64,000 nt of DNA from Isoetes taiwanensis (Eukaryota > Streptophyta > Lycopodiopsida > Isoetales > Isoetaceae), in NCBI GenBank assembly GCA_021234155.1, contig JAJEKV010000107.1, forward strand, positions 3,267,920 to 3,331,919, in the 5' to 3' direction. Under the pieces are notes generated by a model, which worked only from the letters and a program-made list of their open reading frames with translations, made no database searches and was not told where the DNA came from. Positions 1 through 13,798 of the stretch are shown piece after piece (position 1 is the first letter of the stretch; each line of letters begins with the position of its first letter). The position numbers were made by a program, and so were the translations under genes.

Positions 1-54
1 GATTTAAACAAATTAAAATACCCTTCATATGAACCAAATTGATCCCAGCACCTG

Positions 55-3000
55 TTATATTGTCAGAAGAAATATGTCTATGGGCAGTGGCACACATTCC
101 AAATCATAAATGAAATGAATTCTGATCCAAGTAACAGAGAATCTTTTATGACCATAGAGGCACCTGCTTCTCGATTTCCATATATTCCATAGAGTAATAA
201 AAACAATAGTGTTTCTGAAGGAATTGTTTGCTTGAATGAACTGAATAATGAAATTTCTATCATGAATTCCAAAATAATGATCAAACCAATCCCAAAAAGG
301 TTTAAGCTTTGGACGAAAGAAGGTATGTTCCATATTTTCAGAATTATTACATTGAAGAGGGAAAAGAGGAGATAAACTCTGATCTCTCTTAGAGTACCTC
401 AGTAAACAAGGAACACTTTTGTTAGCAATTAGACAAATGATAAAGGAAATCTTCTTGGAAGCATAGGAGTTCCAGATATTACTAATTAGGGATTTTGAAG
501 CCAGAGAATCAAGATTCCATTGGCAAGCTGACTTGGCTAAATTAACATTTTGATTGAGAAAATCATAGATGGTACTAACCTTGTAACAGTGCTTATCATT
601 TAGTAACCAGTCAAGATTAGAATTAGGAGGAGCTGAGGGAATGATATTTCCGACAATTTTCTTAATATGATCAAAGATCTTTCTATCAGAAGCAGTACCC
701 TTGACTCTCATCTTTAGATTAGACCAAGAAATCCACCTCTCATTTATCCAAAGATCTTTAATTGAATTTAAGCCATAAGCTTTCCACTTTTTATAGATTT
801 GAGGGTGCTTCAGAGCAAGAACATAATTAGGATGATCTTTGAACACTAAATACCAGAAGATAGACATATCCAGACCTTAGGGAAAGTGAATGCAGGATAC
901 ATATTGTTCCAAGCTCTTAGCAGATTTCTCATTAGAGACATATTAGGAGCAGGGCTGAGATCACAAAAAGCAGAATTAGGTAACTCATGAGAGATGGTTG
1001 GACGGCCAACTGGACTGCTTCTAGATAACCAATAGTTAATGAAACGGGAAGCAACACTAGTAGAACATGTCAAAGCTTTCCAAATGAATTAGGAATATCT
1101 CCAATAATTGTGCATTTGTCTAAATTCATAGAGATGTCGGCAACACTAAAATCAGCAATCATATTCATGAAATTTGAGATATTGCTAGGAATGTTCTTTA
1201 GAAAGCAGAAGATATCATCAGCATATTGAAGGATGCTGAGATATTGATCACTATCAGGAATTTGAAGTCCATAGATATTTCCAATACTTTGGTGATACAT
1301 GATAGCTTTAGTTAACAGCTCAGTGACCACAATAAATAGATATGGAGCAAGAGGGCAGCCTTGTCTCACACCTTTAGCAAGGGGGAAGAAGGGACTAGGG
1401 AAACCATTAATGAGGATGGCAGAGTTGGCTCTAAGGTTTAAACCCATGATAACTTGAATAAGAGAAGGGGGAAAACCAAGCTTGAGTAAAGCATAGCTGA
1501 TAAAATCCCATCTAATAGTATTAAAGGCCTTTTTGAAGTCAAGCTTAAGAAGAATGCAATTCTAATTAGAAAGTTTGTTCCAATGTAATTCCTCCATAAC
1601 AGCAAGGTAATTTTCAAGGATAAATCTGTTAGGAAGAAAGGCAGATTGATTCAACCTAATATATTTTTGCAAATGATCTTTGATTCTCAGAGCAATGATT
1701 TTGGCACAAACGTTATAGGTTGAATTTGTTAAGGAGATTGGTCTCCAATCTGAAAAGCTTGTAGGTTTATTTATCTTTGGAATCAAAGAAAGAAAACCAC
1801 AAGCAATAGAAGGGTGAAGATGATTAGTAGTCCAAAATCCTTTGACAAAAGCCATAAAACCATGCTTCATGATATCCCAGAAATGCACATAGAATTCAGG
1901 GGGGAAACCATCAGGGCCAGGAGATTTGCCATGTTTAAGACTTTTTAATACAGAATAAACTTCCTCAGTTGTTGGAAAATTGGACACAGTGATATTCATA
2001 GCAGGCTGATCACTTGAAATAATTAGATCAATTATCTTCTTAAAATTATCAGCCTTTGTGGTCTCAGAGATATCCTTAGGAAGGTCAGCTGCATAAAGGT
2101 TAGAGTAACTGGAGGAAAAGAAGCTTGAAATTTTAGCAGGCTTATTAAGAGTGTTTCTCAAATCATCTTTGACTTTAGTGATAGAATTTTTAATTTGTCT
2201 CGACTTGGCAACTCTGAAGAAAAAATTTGTGCATCCAAAATCCATATTATTGGTGTATTTAATTTTACATCTAATAGCAGCACCCTTAGCCTCAATCTCC
2301 TCAATGAGTTTTATTTTTCTCTCAATATCCTCCTCTTTAAGATGAAGAATAGGACTCAAAGGATCATTTTGAAGAGCCATTCTAATATCCCTTATCTGAT
2401 GAAGAAGAATATTCTTCTCTTCCTGCTTAACTCTTTGAATTTTATTAGACCAAGCTTTTATCCAGGCTTTTGAATTCTTAATGTTGGAGTAGAGACCTTT
2501 CATAGAGTTAGGAGGCAGACTAGAATAGAAAGCTCTAAAATGATCACAAAAGGTAACATAGTTAAGAAGGCTGGTATTGAATTTATAAGGAATGTTACCA
2601 GCTCTAACAATGGAAGTTTGATGGTTGGTACAAAGGAATTGAGGCTGGTGGTCAGAGATTGAAGTAGATTCATCACTAATCACATAGGCATTGTCCCAGA
2701 TATTAGAATCAGTGGCATTAGGATAGAATCTATCAAGCGCACAATATACCCTAGCTTCCCCTTTTCTCTTATTAGACCAAGAATATTTAGAACTAGAGGA
2801 TGGTATATGAATGAGACAATTATCATCAATCATGCCATTTTCTAGCTTTGACATATTAATCTTGTTCCCTGATTTTTTATCCCAATTTGGAGTATTATTA
2901 AAATCCCCAGCAATGATCCAATCATTGATGGTTTGATTTTTAATCTAATTGTTCAGGTCTAACCAGAGAACCTCCCTGCCTTTGGGATTAATAGAAGCAT

Positions 3001-3321
3001 AGATATTAATAATGCCAAATCTCTTGTCATGCAAGTTGAAGATAGTAGCTTGCCACATTCTACTTGGGCTGTTATAAAAATCTTGACCCATAACATTCTT
3101 CCAGATCATACAAATGCCACCTGAGATTCCACAAGCTTCTATCCAAATAGAAGAGCTATCAAGGATTATCTAATCACCTAGATTATCACATTCAAACTTT
3201 TGAAGTTAAAGCTCTTGCAAAAGGATAATATAGCATTGTAGGTTTTGAGCTGAGAAATCACTCTTCTTCTTCTTTTCAAGGCTCCTTTGATGCCTCTAAA
3301 GTTCCAAGAAATGATCTTCAT
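55..3321 (-). pseudogene. LINE-A ORF2: endonuclease / reverse transcriptase / zf-RVT-like remnant
   Basis: ORF2 appears to start at the ATG at 3321-3319 (MKIISWNFRG), the usual start of an APE-type endonuclease. GDFN is at 2897-2908 and a SDHQP motif lies near 2640, both endonuclease signatures. The RT follows with SPGPDGFPPEF near 1910, a SLIPK/DWRPISL block near 1760, a KGVRQGCPLAP block near 1360 and the catalytic YADD at 1214-1225. The C-terminal 270 residues (867 to 55) hold a zf-RVT-like region with the plant LINE motif LWNIWKSR, but the zinc-binding cysteines are eroded. Open segments are 2854-1562, 1447-1070, 1073-846 and 867-55, in different frames. Stops interrupt the endonuclease between 3321 and 2854. 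A decayed copy. Confidence 0.88.
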
Positions 3322-5787
3322 TGATGGAAAAGAAGTCAGATAAACAAGGCAGAGAAAGGTTAAATAGCTCTAGATTTCTTTCCTCTCCTTTCCTTTTTAT
3401 TTTTACTTCGAGTGTGCTAGCAGGAGCATTTGTAGAGGCAGAGATGATAGTTTTCTTCTTCCCTTTAGATTTTTTCCTATTTGAGTTGATATTTCCAGCT
3501 GGATTATAGGAATTTAAGTAATATTCATGGTCCCAATTATTTTCCCTTACTTGATTACTATTTTCTTTTCCAGAATCATTTTCACTTTCAGATAAAAGGC
3601 CAACAGGAATAAACTCAAAAAGTTTATTAGTAGGGGAAGCAATGAAATCCTTATCAGCAGATACAGAAATATTAGAATTGGAGCTTATATTATTTGTTAT
3701 AGGATTGAACACTTGCCTGTCAGATAGCTTCCTTGAGGTTGTTGAGATTTATAGTATCTTCTGGGGGCTCTAGTACATAATCAATCTCATGAGGCTGTTG
3801 AGAGTGTTCCACATGGTTTTTCATATTCATCTATCCTTTGTCAATGCCAACTGTAACTGCCTCCTTTTCTTGAATCACTATTCCAGCATTATCTCCTTTT
3901 TTTCATATTAAAATCAATAGATTCCAATTGTTGAGCAACCACTAAAGAAATGGAAGGGCAGCAATGAGAAGGGTTATCAGAGCAGTCGGGGGAGGATAAG
4001 TCAATTAAATCAATGAAACTGGGAGCAATGGTTTTCTTGGCTTTATGAGGGGGGAGCGAGGAAGGCAAATTATTTGAGGGGGGTAAAGGTAGGGCAGGAG
4101 TTTCATTTTCTGAATGCAAAAAATCCATTTGGTCTGCAGATTTGTTAGCAAGTACAACAAATTGATTGGAGCAAAAAATTACCTCTTCATCATCCTCAGA
4201 GGATGATGCTATTTTATCCCTTTTTGTTGATACCTTTGGAGTTCCAGAAAAGTGAGTTTTGTGCTGCTGAGAAGAATCTTCCTTGGTATTTTGAATTAAT
4301 GTTGGGGCAGCCAAGGTCAGGTCCACATCATTTCTTATAGAGTATTTGCTGTTGATCTCTGTTGATCTGATAACCTGGTTAACTTTGTTAGCTTGTGGCT
4401 CCCTAATTTTCAGAGTATATTTGTCTTGAATTTCCTTAGTTAATGAATCTCTCGTCCTTTTGGTTGGATTCCAAAATGCCGGAATATTTTGGGGCTTTGA
4501 AGCCAAAATCAAAATTCTATTCAAAGTTAGAGACTTTGAATCTTGAGCAATCTGTGAAAGAGTAGAATGGAGGTCTAAGGTATGGTCTTTATCATAGCCA
4601 ATCTTAGCTTTACCTTTTAATTTATATCTTTGAGCATCAGATAGTTGAATTGTGGTAGAAGAGCTGTTGCTCTCTTTCCATTCTTTTTTTTGCAATTCTT
4701 TTTGTGCTTCCATTAACTCTCATTCATGTGCTTACTGGAGGCTTGTCATTGATAATATTATTTTTAGAGATTCTGCCAGGCAATTCTTTGGGTATCTTTG
4801 TCTCTCATTGAACTGTCAATCAATTCTGCATTGCAATCTGCATACCAAAAATGTCTAGAACTGCATTTAGAACAATTTGGAGGTATACCAGTCCATCTTA
4901 GATCCAGAGAAGCTTTTTGGCCAAAACAATCAGTGAAAGGAATATTTGCAGAAATTTCTTTGGATATATCCAATTGAATATAGGCTACTGGAGGTTTATA
5001 AGGAGCATAGACAAAGGGAAATATAGGTACCAATGGAATTGAAGAGGGATTTGAAAGAATCCTCATTCCAATAGATAGGGCTAAGTCCATATAGAGATGT
5101 CTACACAAAATTTATTTAGATCAGCAATGGATAATTTCGGGTTCCATTTAATGAAATAAAGATGGAAGTTTTCATAAACCAGAGTACCACTGTTGAGCAA
5201 ATAATTTGTTGATCTATGATTGCCACACTCAACCATGATGTAAGGGTAACTGAGCCAATAGACATCATTAATAGACATGCCTTTTTGTAATGAGAGAAGA
5301 TGAGACCATAAATTAGCAATGCTAATGCCTGTTTTATCAAGTTTCAGAATAACAACATAATTTGAAAGAGATTCCATTTTCTCAAAAACCATAGGAGAAT
5401 TCAGATAATACCATGGATTGTGGCAAGTTTGGTAGGCATTTATGGTTGTTCATGTTGAAGGATGTCGTCCCAAGCCGCATCCGAAGGTCTAGGTGTACCA
5501 TAAGGCTCCAGAATCTCTGTGGCAGGATCAACAGTAGGGGTGATCCCATAGATACTTGGATCTTTGGTATAATTGTCCCAATTTGGAGTGTGATCAGATA
5601 GAGGATCCATGAGCTTTTTTTGCAGAGAAAGATCACCAAAGGGGATGAAACTCGAGATCTTAGACTCAATTTTTCCCAAATCAGAGAGAAGAGCAGACCG
5701 ATCAGCTTCTTGAAGCGCCAGAAAACAATGAAGGAAGGGCAAAGTCTTAGGATTTAGGGCAAATTGACCCGTTGAATTGACCATCAT
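3296..5787 (-). pseudogene. LINE-A ORF1: DUF4283-like / zinc-knuckle nucleic-acid-binding protein remnant
   Basis: ORF1 of plant L1 elements encodes an RNA-binding protein that packages the transcript. Segments seen are an N-terminal acidic part (5787-5440), a DUF4283-like globular part (5392-5081), a C-terminal segment with one zinc knuckle of form CX2CX3HX5C (CSKCSSRHFWYADC, near 4850; the usual spacing is CX2CX4HX4C), then a long hydrophilic Ser/Thr/Lys-rich tail (4713-3889 and 3712-3296). At least four frame changes separate these pieces. The last segment ends at 3296, inside the first codons of ORF2 (ATG at 3321), so the two ORFs overlap by 26 bases in different frames. The DUF4283 assignment rests on pattern only. 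Confidence 0.75.
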
Positions 5788-7171
5788 AAAGCTCAGATGA
5801 AATCAACAAAGGGGAAAATTTACAAAAACAGAGCAGGGGAAGGACGAAAAGAAAGAAGAAAATGGAGGAAAGGAAAAAGATAGAGAAAAAACCAGCGATT
5901 CTAGATTAATTGGGCTTGAGTACCTCACAAATTGTGATAATGCTTGATCTATCCATAAGAATTAAGAAGAGAATACCTTCACAAAGATGTGATGCTCACA
6001 CCAATCACAATGAACTCAAAAAATGCCAGAAATCGGACAATTTTTGTCTCCAACAAATTCCTCTAACCAAGATTCTATGATTTGTGTTTCAAAATCTTTA
6101 CTACTCGACTCAATTGAGAACTCAGGTGAGAACAAAATTTTCGGGAAGATTTGTTGAGTGACGAGATTATCTCAGAGTCGTTGAATTGACCGGAGAGAAA
6201 ACCACAAGTTCATCTTTTGCCATCAATCAGAATTGCAAAGATTTTTGTATCCATTTGAAGCTTTTGCAGTCGGGATTTATATGTAATGTTAGCCTCTACC
6301 AGGCTAGCAATCAAATTTCTGAAAATTGAGGATCAGAGCAGGTCGAATTCAAAATTTCAGGCAAGTTTTAGCAAGAAAGTATTTCGAACAGAAAAAGTGG
6401 GAAAAGACAAAATATCCAAGAAAATACGCGCTTCGACATTTTTCAGACTTTCCTGTAAAGACCCCAATATTGATATGTGTGAAAGTGATTCGTCTCATGT
6501 CTATTTGCTATCAAAGTCGCCTTAGAAAAAAACATTGGATTAAATGTTTCATTAAACAAATGGTTCATTAGCATGTGTAATGGTTCTTGAGGAATAAGCA
6601 AGCGAAAATTGACATTTGCACCAACATTGTCTACAGTGAAAACATTGATGCTGTTGGCTCTAGACATGATCAAGAAGTCCGGAACTGATTTATGCTTTAA
6701 ATTTTTCACACTAAATAGAATCTATCTTATGAGCACTTCTATGAACTTTTAAATTTTTCTGCCCTTGCTAAGTGCCCATAGTTATAGTTAATTTGCCATT
6801 ATATTCATGTTTGTTCCATATTTGATTTGCTAATAATGTCATGTATATAAAGGTATATCTATATTGAATGAAGCTTGTAGCTTTGTGTGTGAGTGAATAA
6901 TATTGAAGGTATTAATTATGCAGTATAATATGGATGAGAAGAGAAGACATAAAAGCACATCCGGCCAAGATCTTCTTGAGGAAGCCCCTTGAAGAAAGTT
7001 CTAAACGAAAGGACATCTAGTCGAAGGTAAATAAAATTTTATCTTATGTTTTGTTTTGTCTTATGTTGTTTCTTATGCTTCTCATAGGAATTTGCAACTT
7101 CTAATTGCATAAATCAAAAATTAGAAGTCACACAGGTTTTGTCATTGCTGAACTAGTAAGTCCATCCTGAC
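5788..7171. other. LINE-A 5' region and flank, no firm gene
   Basis: The first ~500 bases are a plausible LINE-A 5' UTR upstream of its ORF1 start. Beyond that the sequence is AT-rich. One minus-strand open frame of 88 codons (6709-6443) has no recognisable domain and no supporting context. I see no tRNA, no clear promoter and no terminal repeats. Confidence 0.5.
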
Positions 7172-7184
7172 TATGAATATTGTC
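7172..7184. repeat. Target-site duplication of LINE-B, left copy
   Basis: TATGAATATTGTC lies directly before the T-run that is the complement of the LINE-B poly(A) tail. An identical 13-mer is at 13832-13844. Confidence 0.93.
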
Positions 7185-7825
7185 TTTTTTTTTATTGAAG
7201 GCTATATTTGTATTAATAAGTTATACATAGAAATACATATGTATATATGAGTACAAAAAGTCAACTTTTTTATCTTGGGAAGTGATTAACCCATTCGATC
7301 TATCTTTTAGATTCTGGGAAAAATCTAAAACTTAGATACTACATCCATAGTCATATAAGACTTAACAAAAAACTTAAAACCGAGATGATCTAATATATAG
7401 TTCTATGATAAGTCCGATTTGATTTCGGTTTAGCGATCCGGATGCTTCTCCAACTTTTCTTTTTATCCTTTACGCCCATGCCTCCGTAGCGGTAGAAATG
7501 AATGAGCGTAATCCGCAGCTACATGACCGACATTTAGAAGGGTTAAAACGACCTAAGTGGTCTATTGCTTCACAAATGAGTCCTCTCCCGCATCCGGACT
7601 TTGAATGCATGAGCATCCAACGCGACAATGATCACCATGGTAATCTGTTGGTGTGGCTCGAATTGGTCCAGCCACATGGAATTTACCCCTAGATTAATCC
7701 GATTCCTTCAGCTTCTTTTTGTGCAATGAGAATATTACCTCTGGTCGAGACGTAAAACGTAAGGCACGGTTAGTGAATTGAGAAAATCTCTCTTATCCAA
7801 GAGATATCATATTTGGTTTGCTTGA

Positions 7826-10800
7826 TCAACGCAATCGGCGGATAATCTCTTGGTCAAAAATGATTGAGTTCCTTGCTTTCCAGATCCTCCGAGTAGAATG
7901 TAGATTCTCCAAATCACGAGGATCATTAGGAAAGAGGATTTCAACCGGGGGTAGAGGACAAAGTGGGAATTTGGAATTCCTCGGCCTAGCTCTCAAGTAC
8001 CCACTCGGCCATAAAAAGTTCTTGAACAAATGACTTTCATCTTCAGCTTCCTGTAAACATCTCTCACATAAGTTAGAAGCAGCCATGTTCAATCTAAATC
8101 TTTTTACATTGGTGGCTAAAGCCTTATGCCAGAGTTGCCACATAAAGGCCTTGATTTTGGGGTTGATAGGAGAGTTCCACATGAATTTTAAATTTGCCAT
8201 ACATCTCTCCCTCGATCTCCCATTTGGTATGAATGGAGATGGTGTAGCTCCTTGTCGAAATCTGTAAGCATTTTTAACCCTATAACACGTATTTACCATG
8301 AACATGCCATTGGGTTTTCTTGGTTGTGCCACACTCCTTCATTAAGGCAACTCCTTATGGCTTGATAGAGTCTCTCATGATCTTCACCCGTGTAATGCGC
8401 AAGAACTGAATTTTGAAATTCTATAAAGCCCACATCATTAAACAAATGAGAAATGTGAGTGATGCCTCTATCTGACCATTTTTTGCACTGAATAGGAAAA
8501 TGCATAGCCAAGCAGATGTCAGGGTTATTTAGAATTAGAGAGTGGTTCCAAAAATTGTTTGATCCTTAGAAAGGCCCTCCTTCCAAAGAATACATCCCGC
8601 TAACTTCCTTTCCATGCTCTAATCCACTTTTTAATGATTCCGGGAGTATTATTAGGAACCTTGAAATCAAAGAATAAGCTTTCGGGGAGGTGCATGTTCA
8701 CATTTCTCCACCAAGGGTTTACATAACAAGGTAATGATTGATAAGCTTTGACACGTGGTGATTAATCTCATCATGGCCCACCTGTAAATGTATTTGGCTA
8801 CCGCCGGGCCAGCCCTTTGTTTCTCAATATCCGAACTCCAAGACCACCATGCTTCCTTTTTCTTCATACATTCTTTCATGGAAACTGGGAACCTGTGTTC
8901 CGCTTTGCTACCCCCCACTAGCAATAAATCTACCTAAAATGCCTGGAGTTTAGAAGTGACCTTTTTAGGAGCTAAGAGGATAGAAGACCCCGGGTAAACA
9001 TGAGAAGAAGAAATAACCGAGTTGGCTAAGATAGCTCTTCCATTTTGGATGATATTTCTTGTTTAAGAGATCCAGCCTTCGTGGAATTTCTCAATAATAT
9101 CCCCCAAAGATTACTAGCATTAGTCCTTAAAAGCAAAAGGAATACCCAAGATTTTAGATTTAATAATTGGGAGAGATACTCAAAATTAAGGGTTTGGGCG
9201 CTTGCTTGCCCTTTTACTGATTTCTTGCAATGAGCTTGGATTTGAGAGGGTTGATCTTACATCCCGAGCAATTTCCAAAGTCTTGGAGAACAATTTGGGT
9301 GTTTGTGATGGATCTTTCTTCCATAGTGACAAAGAGAAAAGTGTCATCCGCAAAGTGAGCATTAAGGAAAAAAACATGCCTCTTGGTTATCGAGGAAGTT
9401 TGAGTCCCACAATTCTCTTCTCGGGTCAGCTTTTTTTTGAAAGCACAATTCAAGGCTTCCATGATTATAAGAAAAAGAAAAGGGGGAGAGGGCAACCCTG
9501 CTTGACGCCTCTCTTTTATCTCAAAGAAAGGCTGCATTCTCCATTGATGAACCGAGGATCTTGAGTTGTAGAGGATGGCTTGAAAAAATACTTATCACTT
9601 CTGGGGAGAACCCCATCTTTTTGACAACATTTGAAAAGGAACTCCGGTGACCGTGTCAAAAGCCTTAGTAATGTCGGTTTGAGCGGGGCAATGTCATTTA
9701 GTTTCTTTAGCCCAATGCATGCCAATGATAGGCTGTGGCAACATTATCTAGAATGGACCTATCCTTAAGGTAAGCACTTTGGGTGTGGAGATGGTGAGAT
9801 CGAGAATAGGTTTGATCTAGAGGCTATGGTAGCGAGATGATTTTATAAATAACATTGGTGAGGATATGGGTCTAATCGGGGAGAAAGTTTGAGGGTTCAT
9901 CTATTTTAGGGATCAAGGAGATGAAGGTATTGATTCTATGATCTAGATTCACGAGAATTAAAAACTCATTACACACATTAGTAACCTCATTTCCAATAAT
10001 ATTCCAAGTTTTTTAAAAAATTCCCTTTGGGAGGCCATCGGGACCGGTCTTACCATTTTCCATACCTGAAACATTTGCCCACCAGTTCTTCATTGGTAAA
10101 GGAGCATTCATGCTATCGTGCCTTTCATCTTGGATGGATCTCACGAATCTGAATGAAATTGTCAATATTCTCTTCCTAGTAGTAGGAGAGGTTCCCATTA
10201 TTTTCTTAAAGTGATCAGTAGCAGCTTGTTTAAGATCATTGTCTTCAGAGATGGGATTGCCATTGACCTTTACACTATAGATCTGATTTCTCTTAGCCCT
10301 CCCTTTAGCTTTGATGAAGAAATACTTGGAATTACTCCTCTCATCATCCTTGAGTTCCCCGATTTTTGCTTTTAGCTTCCAACCTTTAGCAATTTTGAGT
10401 TCTTCTCTCTCAACTTGAATTTTTATATTCTCTTGCTGATCCAAGGGAGTTTGCTGGAGTTGAGTTCTCAAGTCCATCAGTCGCTTTTCTTGATTATAAA
10501 TGCACACTTGATTTTTGAGCGGTTTTTATATTTTTGGCGGTTTCACCCACCATTCCATCCATCCCAACTGATCTCTAGGTTTAGGGGTCTTCCTATAAAC
10601 TGTTCAAATTCGAGGAAGAAAGGTATTCTAATCAAGAAGAGACATTTAACTTGAAGTAGGATTTTCTCTTGGCATTTGAGGTGTCTCCTCTTATTTCCGA
10701 AAGAACGGGGAAAGTGATCGAGAGATAGTAAAAGCCATTTAGATTGGAAACCCTATCACATTGGTTCCAAGGTTCTCACCGACATAGAAACGGTCATGAA

Positions 10801-11406
10801 GGCAGGTGGATAGGGTCATCAATTCTCTGATTAAACCAGCTAAAAGTATTTGGTTGAGTTCTAGCGAGTTTAAGATCATGCATGGAGAAAAGGTGCCCCA
10901 AGAATTCTGCTCTTGGTTGAGGAGAGGTCTAAAGTTAGTACTCCTCATAAAATCATGAGTAACCATGTTAAAATCACCAAAGAATCTGCGTTATCATAAG
11001 GGGTATTAGTTAAGCTATTTACGATTATATTCCACATGGGACTTCTCTCACCAAACATTATGAGCATAGATATTGACAAAGGCAAACCTTTTGGTTCGAG
11101 ATCTCCATGGAGAATTTGCCATCTCCACAGTTGCCATGCATCATCACGAATATTGGATACATTTAAACTGTTTTTTCCAAGCTATAGAAATACTGGTAAT
11201 TATTATTTGCCCTAATAGCCCAAAGTCTAAAATTAGGAGGAAGGGTGTTAGCTATAAGCCTCTCAAAATCATCATCATGAAGCTTATGTTCTGAAGAAAA
11301 TCATGTCGGCATTAATGGATGAAATGCAAACTTTTAGCCTATCTCGTTTGGCATTTGAATTAATACCTTGGAGATTCCAAGATACACATCTAAAATTAAT
11401 ATCCAT
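7826..11406 (-). pseudogene. LINE-B ORF2: endonuclease / RT / zf-RVT remnant
   Basis: The ORF2 start is likely the ATG at 11406-11404 (MDINFRCVSWNLQGINS), matching the start of APE-type endonucleases. GDFN is at 10967-10978. An RT N-terminal segment (10507-10013) contains KTGPDGLPKG. The RT catalytic FADD is at 9343-9354 inside the open segment 9537-9214. The zf-RVT region (8332-7826) reads WNSPINPKIKAFMWQLWH followed by a CERC pair and HLF, which fits that domain well. A segment at 8924-8667 lies between RT and zf-RVT. Frames change repeatedly, so no full ORF2 survives. Confidence 0.88.
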
Positions 11407-13798
11407 AAAATCCCAGTTTTTTTCTGGACCCTTGAACTTCTCCTTGAGACTTCAAAGGTTTGTTTTTTATTTCTCTTTTTTCTGTTTGATGTGACCAGTT
11501 CCCAAGAGCCTTTTTCATCTTCTTTATCTAGGTCCCTTTCAATCCCCTGCTCTAGGAAGTGCTGTTCAGAATGGTCACTATCATAAACATAGTGAATTTC
11601 TTCCAAAACTTCTTCTGTTATAACTAAAGCTTTGTCATCCTTCATCTCTTCAATCTCCTCGATAATCACATTATTTGCCTTGATATTTTCAATGTTATTC
11701 ACCTTATTAGCCTGCAAAGAGATCATAAGAGGAATGATGTTTATAGGATTATCATTCCTTTGTTTCTTTGGTTTCCCCTCTCTTTAGAGATCTCCCTCTT
11801 GCTTGCTACTATTAGGCTTTTACGAACCCAAACCTTTTTGGGGCCTGGGTACATTGGAGCCTTTCCTTTATCGGGGGCTTTATCTTCCTTATATTCCTTT
11901 TTGACAGGAATTTTGGAATACTTGATTACAACATCTAGGAAGATGTCTTCATCAATCAATCAGGTACCAATGAATTTCTCGGTCCAGATTCAATTTCTTT
12001 CAAAATCTGCAGATAGAGGGGAAGTCGGTTTGAGGGATAGAAATATCGACAACTTCCCCAGGCGACTTCCTATAGCGATAAGGTGATTATGAGTCAAAAT
12101 TTGGGGAAGGTTTGGGCGAAAACCAAGTAGTAGTGGCAACACCGAGAAAAATTGCCCGGATATAGGGGATTCAGGTCCATAATGTAGACGGGCAATTACA
12201 TGGAAGAAAATTTTCCTTGTGAGCATAATTTTTACGTGATTCTTTGTCTGCATAAGATTTGGTAGGTTTTGGAGTCCATTCTAAGGATGGAAAGAATGGG
12301 GATATTTATGGCTCTGTTAAACCAATGCTTAACCTCACTTATGTTAGGACACTTAGCAGGAAAATGAATCATAATCCCATTAGCAGAGTATTTTACTTTA
12401 GCCTCATTATCTTTAATAGCAAAAAGATCAACTTTGAGACCCCTTAGTATAAGTGTCATTTTCTTTGTTTTTTATTACTCTTTTCTCCCCTATCGAATTT
12501 AAAAGAACATTTTTGAATGAAGGGGCCGTTACCATTTAGTTTGTCATACTTGCCCATAGTTGGAATCTTTGGTGAAGCTTGGAATCTGAGATCTTGGTTA
12601 TTTGTTTGTCCAAGTGGAGTGACTACTTTTTTACAGTTGGGACAAGGGCATTCTCCTGCATCTCGGGGGTTGAAGTAGCCATTGCTATCACTGATCATGC
12701 ACTCCTTGGTTGGTTCAAGTTTGTGCATGAAGGTGTCATAATCTACTTTCACATTCTTTAATTCCTCTGCGGCTATCAAGGGCCGGATCTTCTTTGAATT
12801 TTCCTTGAATTCAATTATCTTGTGGTCATCACTCTCCCATACCGAACCAGTCGGAAAGTAGCCTTAGATTTCCATTCCATGAGCTCTAAGTCCTCTGCTT
12901 GGGTCCTTGGTTGTGCGGAGAAGGTGGGTCATCGATTTTTTGAAGACTTGGTTCTTGAGGCACCTTGATCTTCTTTGGGTGCCGGACTTGACTCGAATCA
13001 TCGATAGAGCAATAAGTCAAGGTCTTGGAGTCTATTTATCATATTCGGACCAGATCCCTGTCATTGGCTTTCCCCTCGGCGTATTGTCTCTCCAGTCTGG
13101 TGATTTCTTGCTGACAGGCGAGAATCTGACCCTCTTTCTTGATACCCATACATTCAATGGCTGCATTTTGCTGATCTCGGATGATATCAAATGTAATTTG
13201 TAAGTTCCCTCATCTTTTTCCATGCCAAATCTTTCTTCTCTTCGAGTTTCAAGATCAGCTTCCAATCTCTACTCTCTCGTATGAGAATCATTGTCCTCCG
13301 GTTCATATTAGGATCTGCTACCAAAGGGGTTTCCCTTTGCATGCTAGCTGCTTAGATCTCATTTGGAGGAGCGGGGATATTTATCTACGGACCCGGAGAC
13401 AAGTCTTGGCGGGGAAGTGATTCGAAAATTTGACAACAGAGCACGAGGACACGGGCTCTGCTTCAAAACCAAGATTACATGCGCACAATTGTGAGTCCTA
13501 AGAAGCTGTTTCCGGACATCGAGAAGAGTTGATGTTAAAGATTAGATTTCTTCCCTCGGTCGTGAGCGAAAGGATACGGGATGTCTCTGTCACGGTTTCA
13601 GCGAAAATTAAAAAAACCTAAAGTAAGCCTATCACTAGCTGCTATAGAAATCCAAGTTTTGATGATTAGCCTAGCTTGGGGTACAAGATTTGCTGAGGGA
13701 ACTAGATTCTGGAGAATAGCAGAGGTAAGAGCCTCTGCCTCATCCATCGAATCCGTCGTTTCAGCGCCCGGCCAGATAAGCCACCAGCGCCAAGTCAT
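11334..13798 (-). pseudogene. LINE-B ORF1-like region, broken
   Basis: Open pieces run from 13798-13598 (possible N-terminus, with a second ATG at 13747), 13265-13032, 12779-12456 (CPCPNC motif), 12459-12232 and 12253-11990 (a DUF4283-like stretch with the pattern SEVKHWFNRAI), 11959-11741 (Lys-rich) and 11726-11334 (acidic C-terminus). This is the expected position and character of a plant L1 ORF1 RNA-binding protein. The last segment continues to 11334, past the ORF2 ATG at 11406, giving an overlap of about 73 bases as in LINE-A. The exact start and joins cannot be fixed. Confidence 0.65.

Larger units (their letters stand above)
1..6300 (-). mobile_element. LINE-A, L1-type non-LTR retrotransposon, 3' end outside window
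   Basis: Reading from high to low coordinates there is an ORF1-like region (5787 to 3296), an ORF2 with endonuclease, reverse transcriptase and a C-terminal zf-RVT-like region (3321 to 55), and 54 bases of presumed 3' region before the window edge. This order is that of plant L1 LINEs, which copy themselves by target-primed reverse transcription. Frames are broken several times, so the copy is dead as written. Bases 5788 to about 6300 are probably 5' UTR, but I found no duplication marking the 5' boundary, so the right limit is approximate. The 3' tail and its target-site duplication must lie left of the window. Confidence 0.85.

Noticed and set aside
6443-6709. Minus-strand 88-codon ORF as a gene
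   Set aside because: No domain, no start context, AT-rich flank of a LINE. Chance ORF is more likely.
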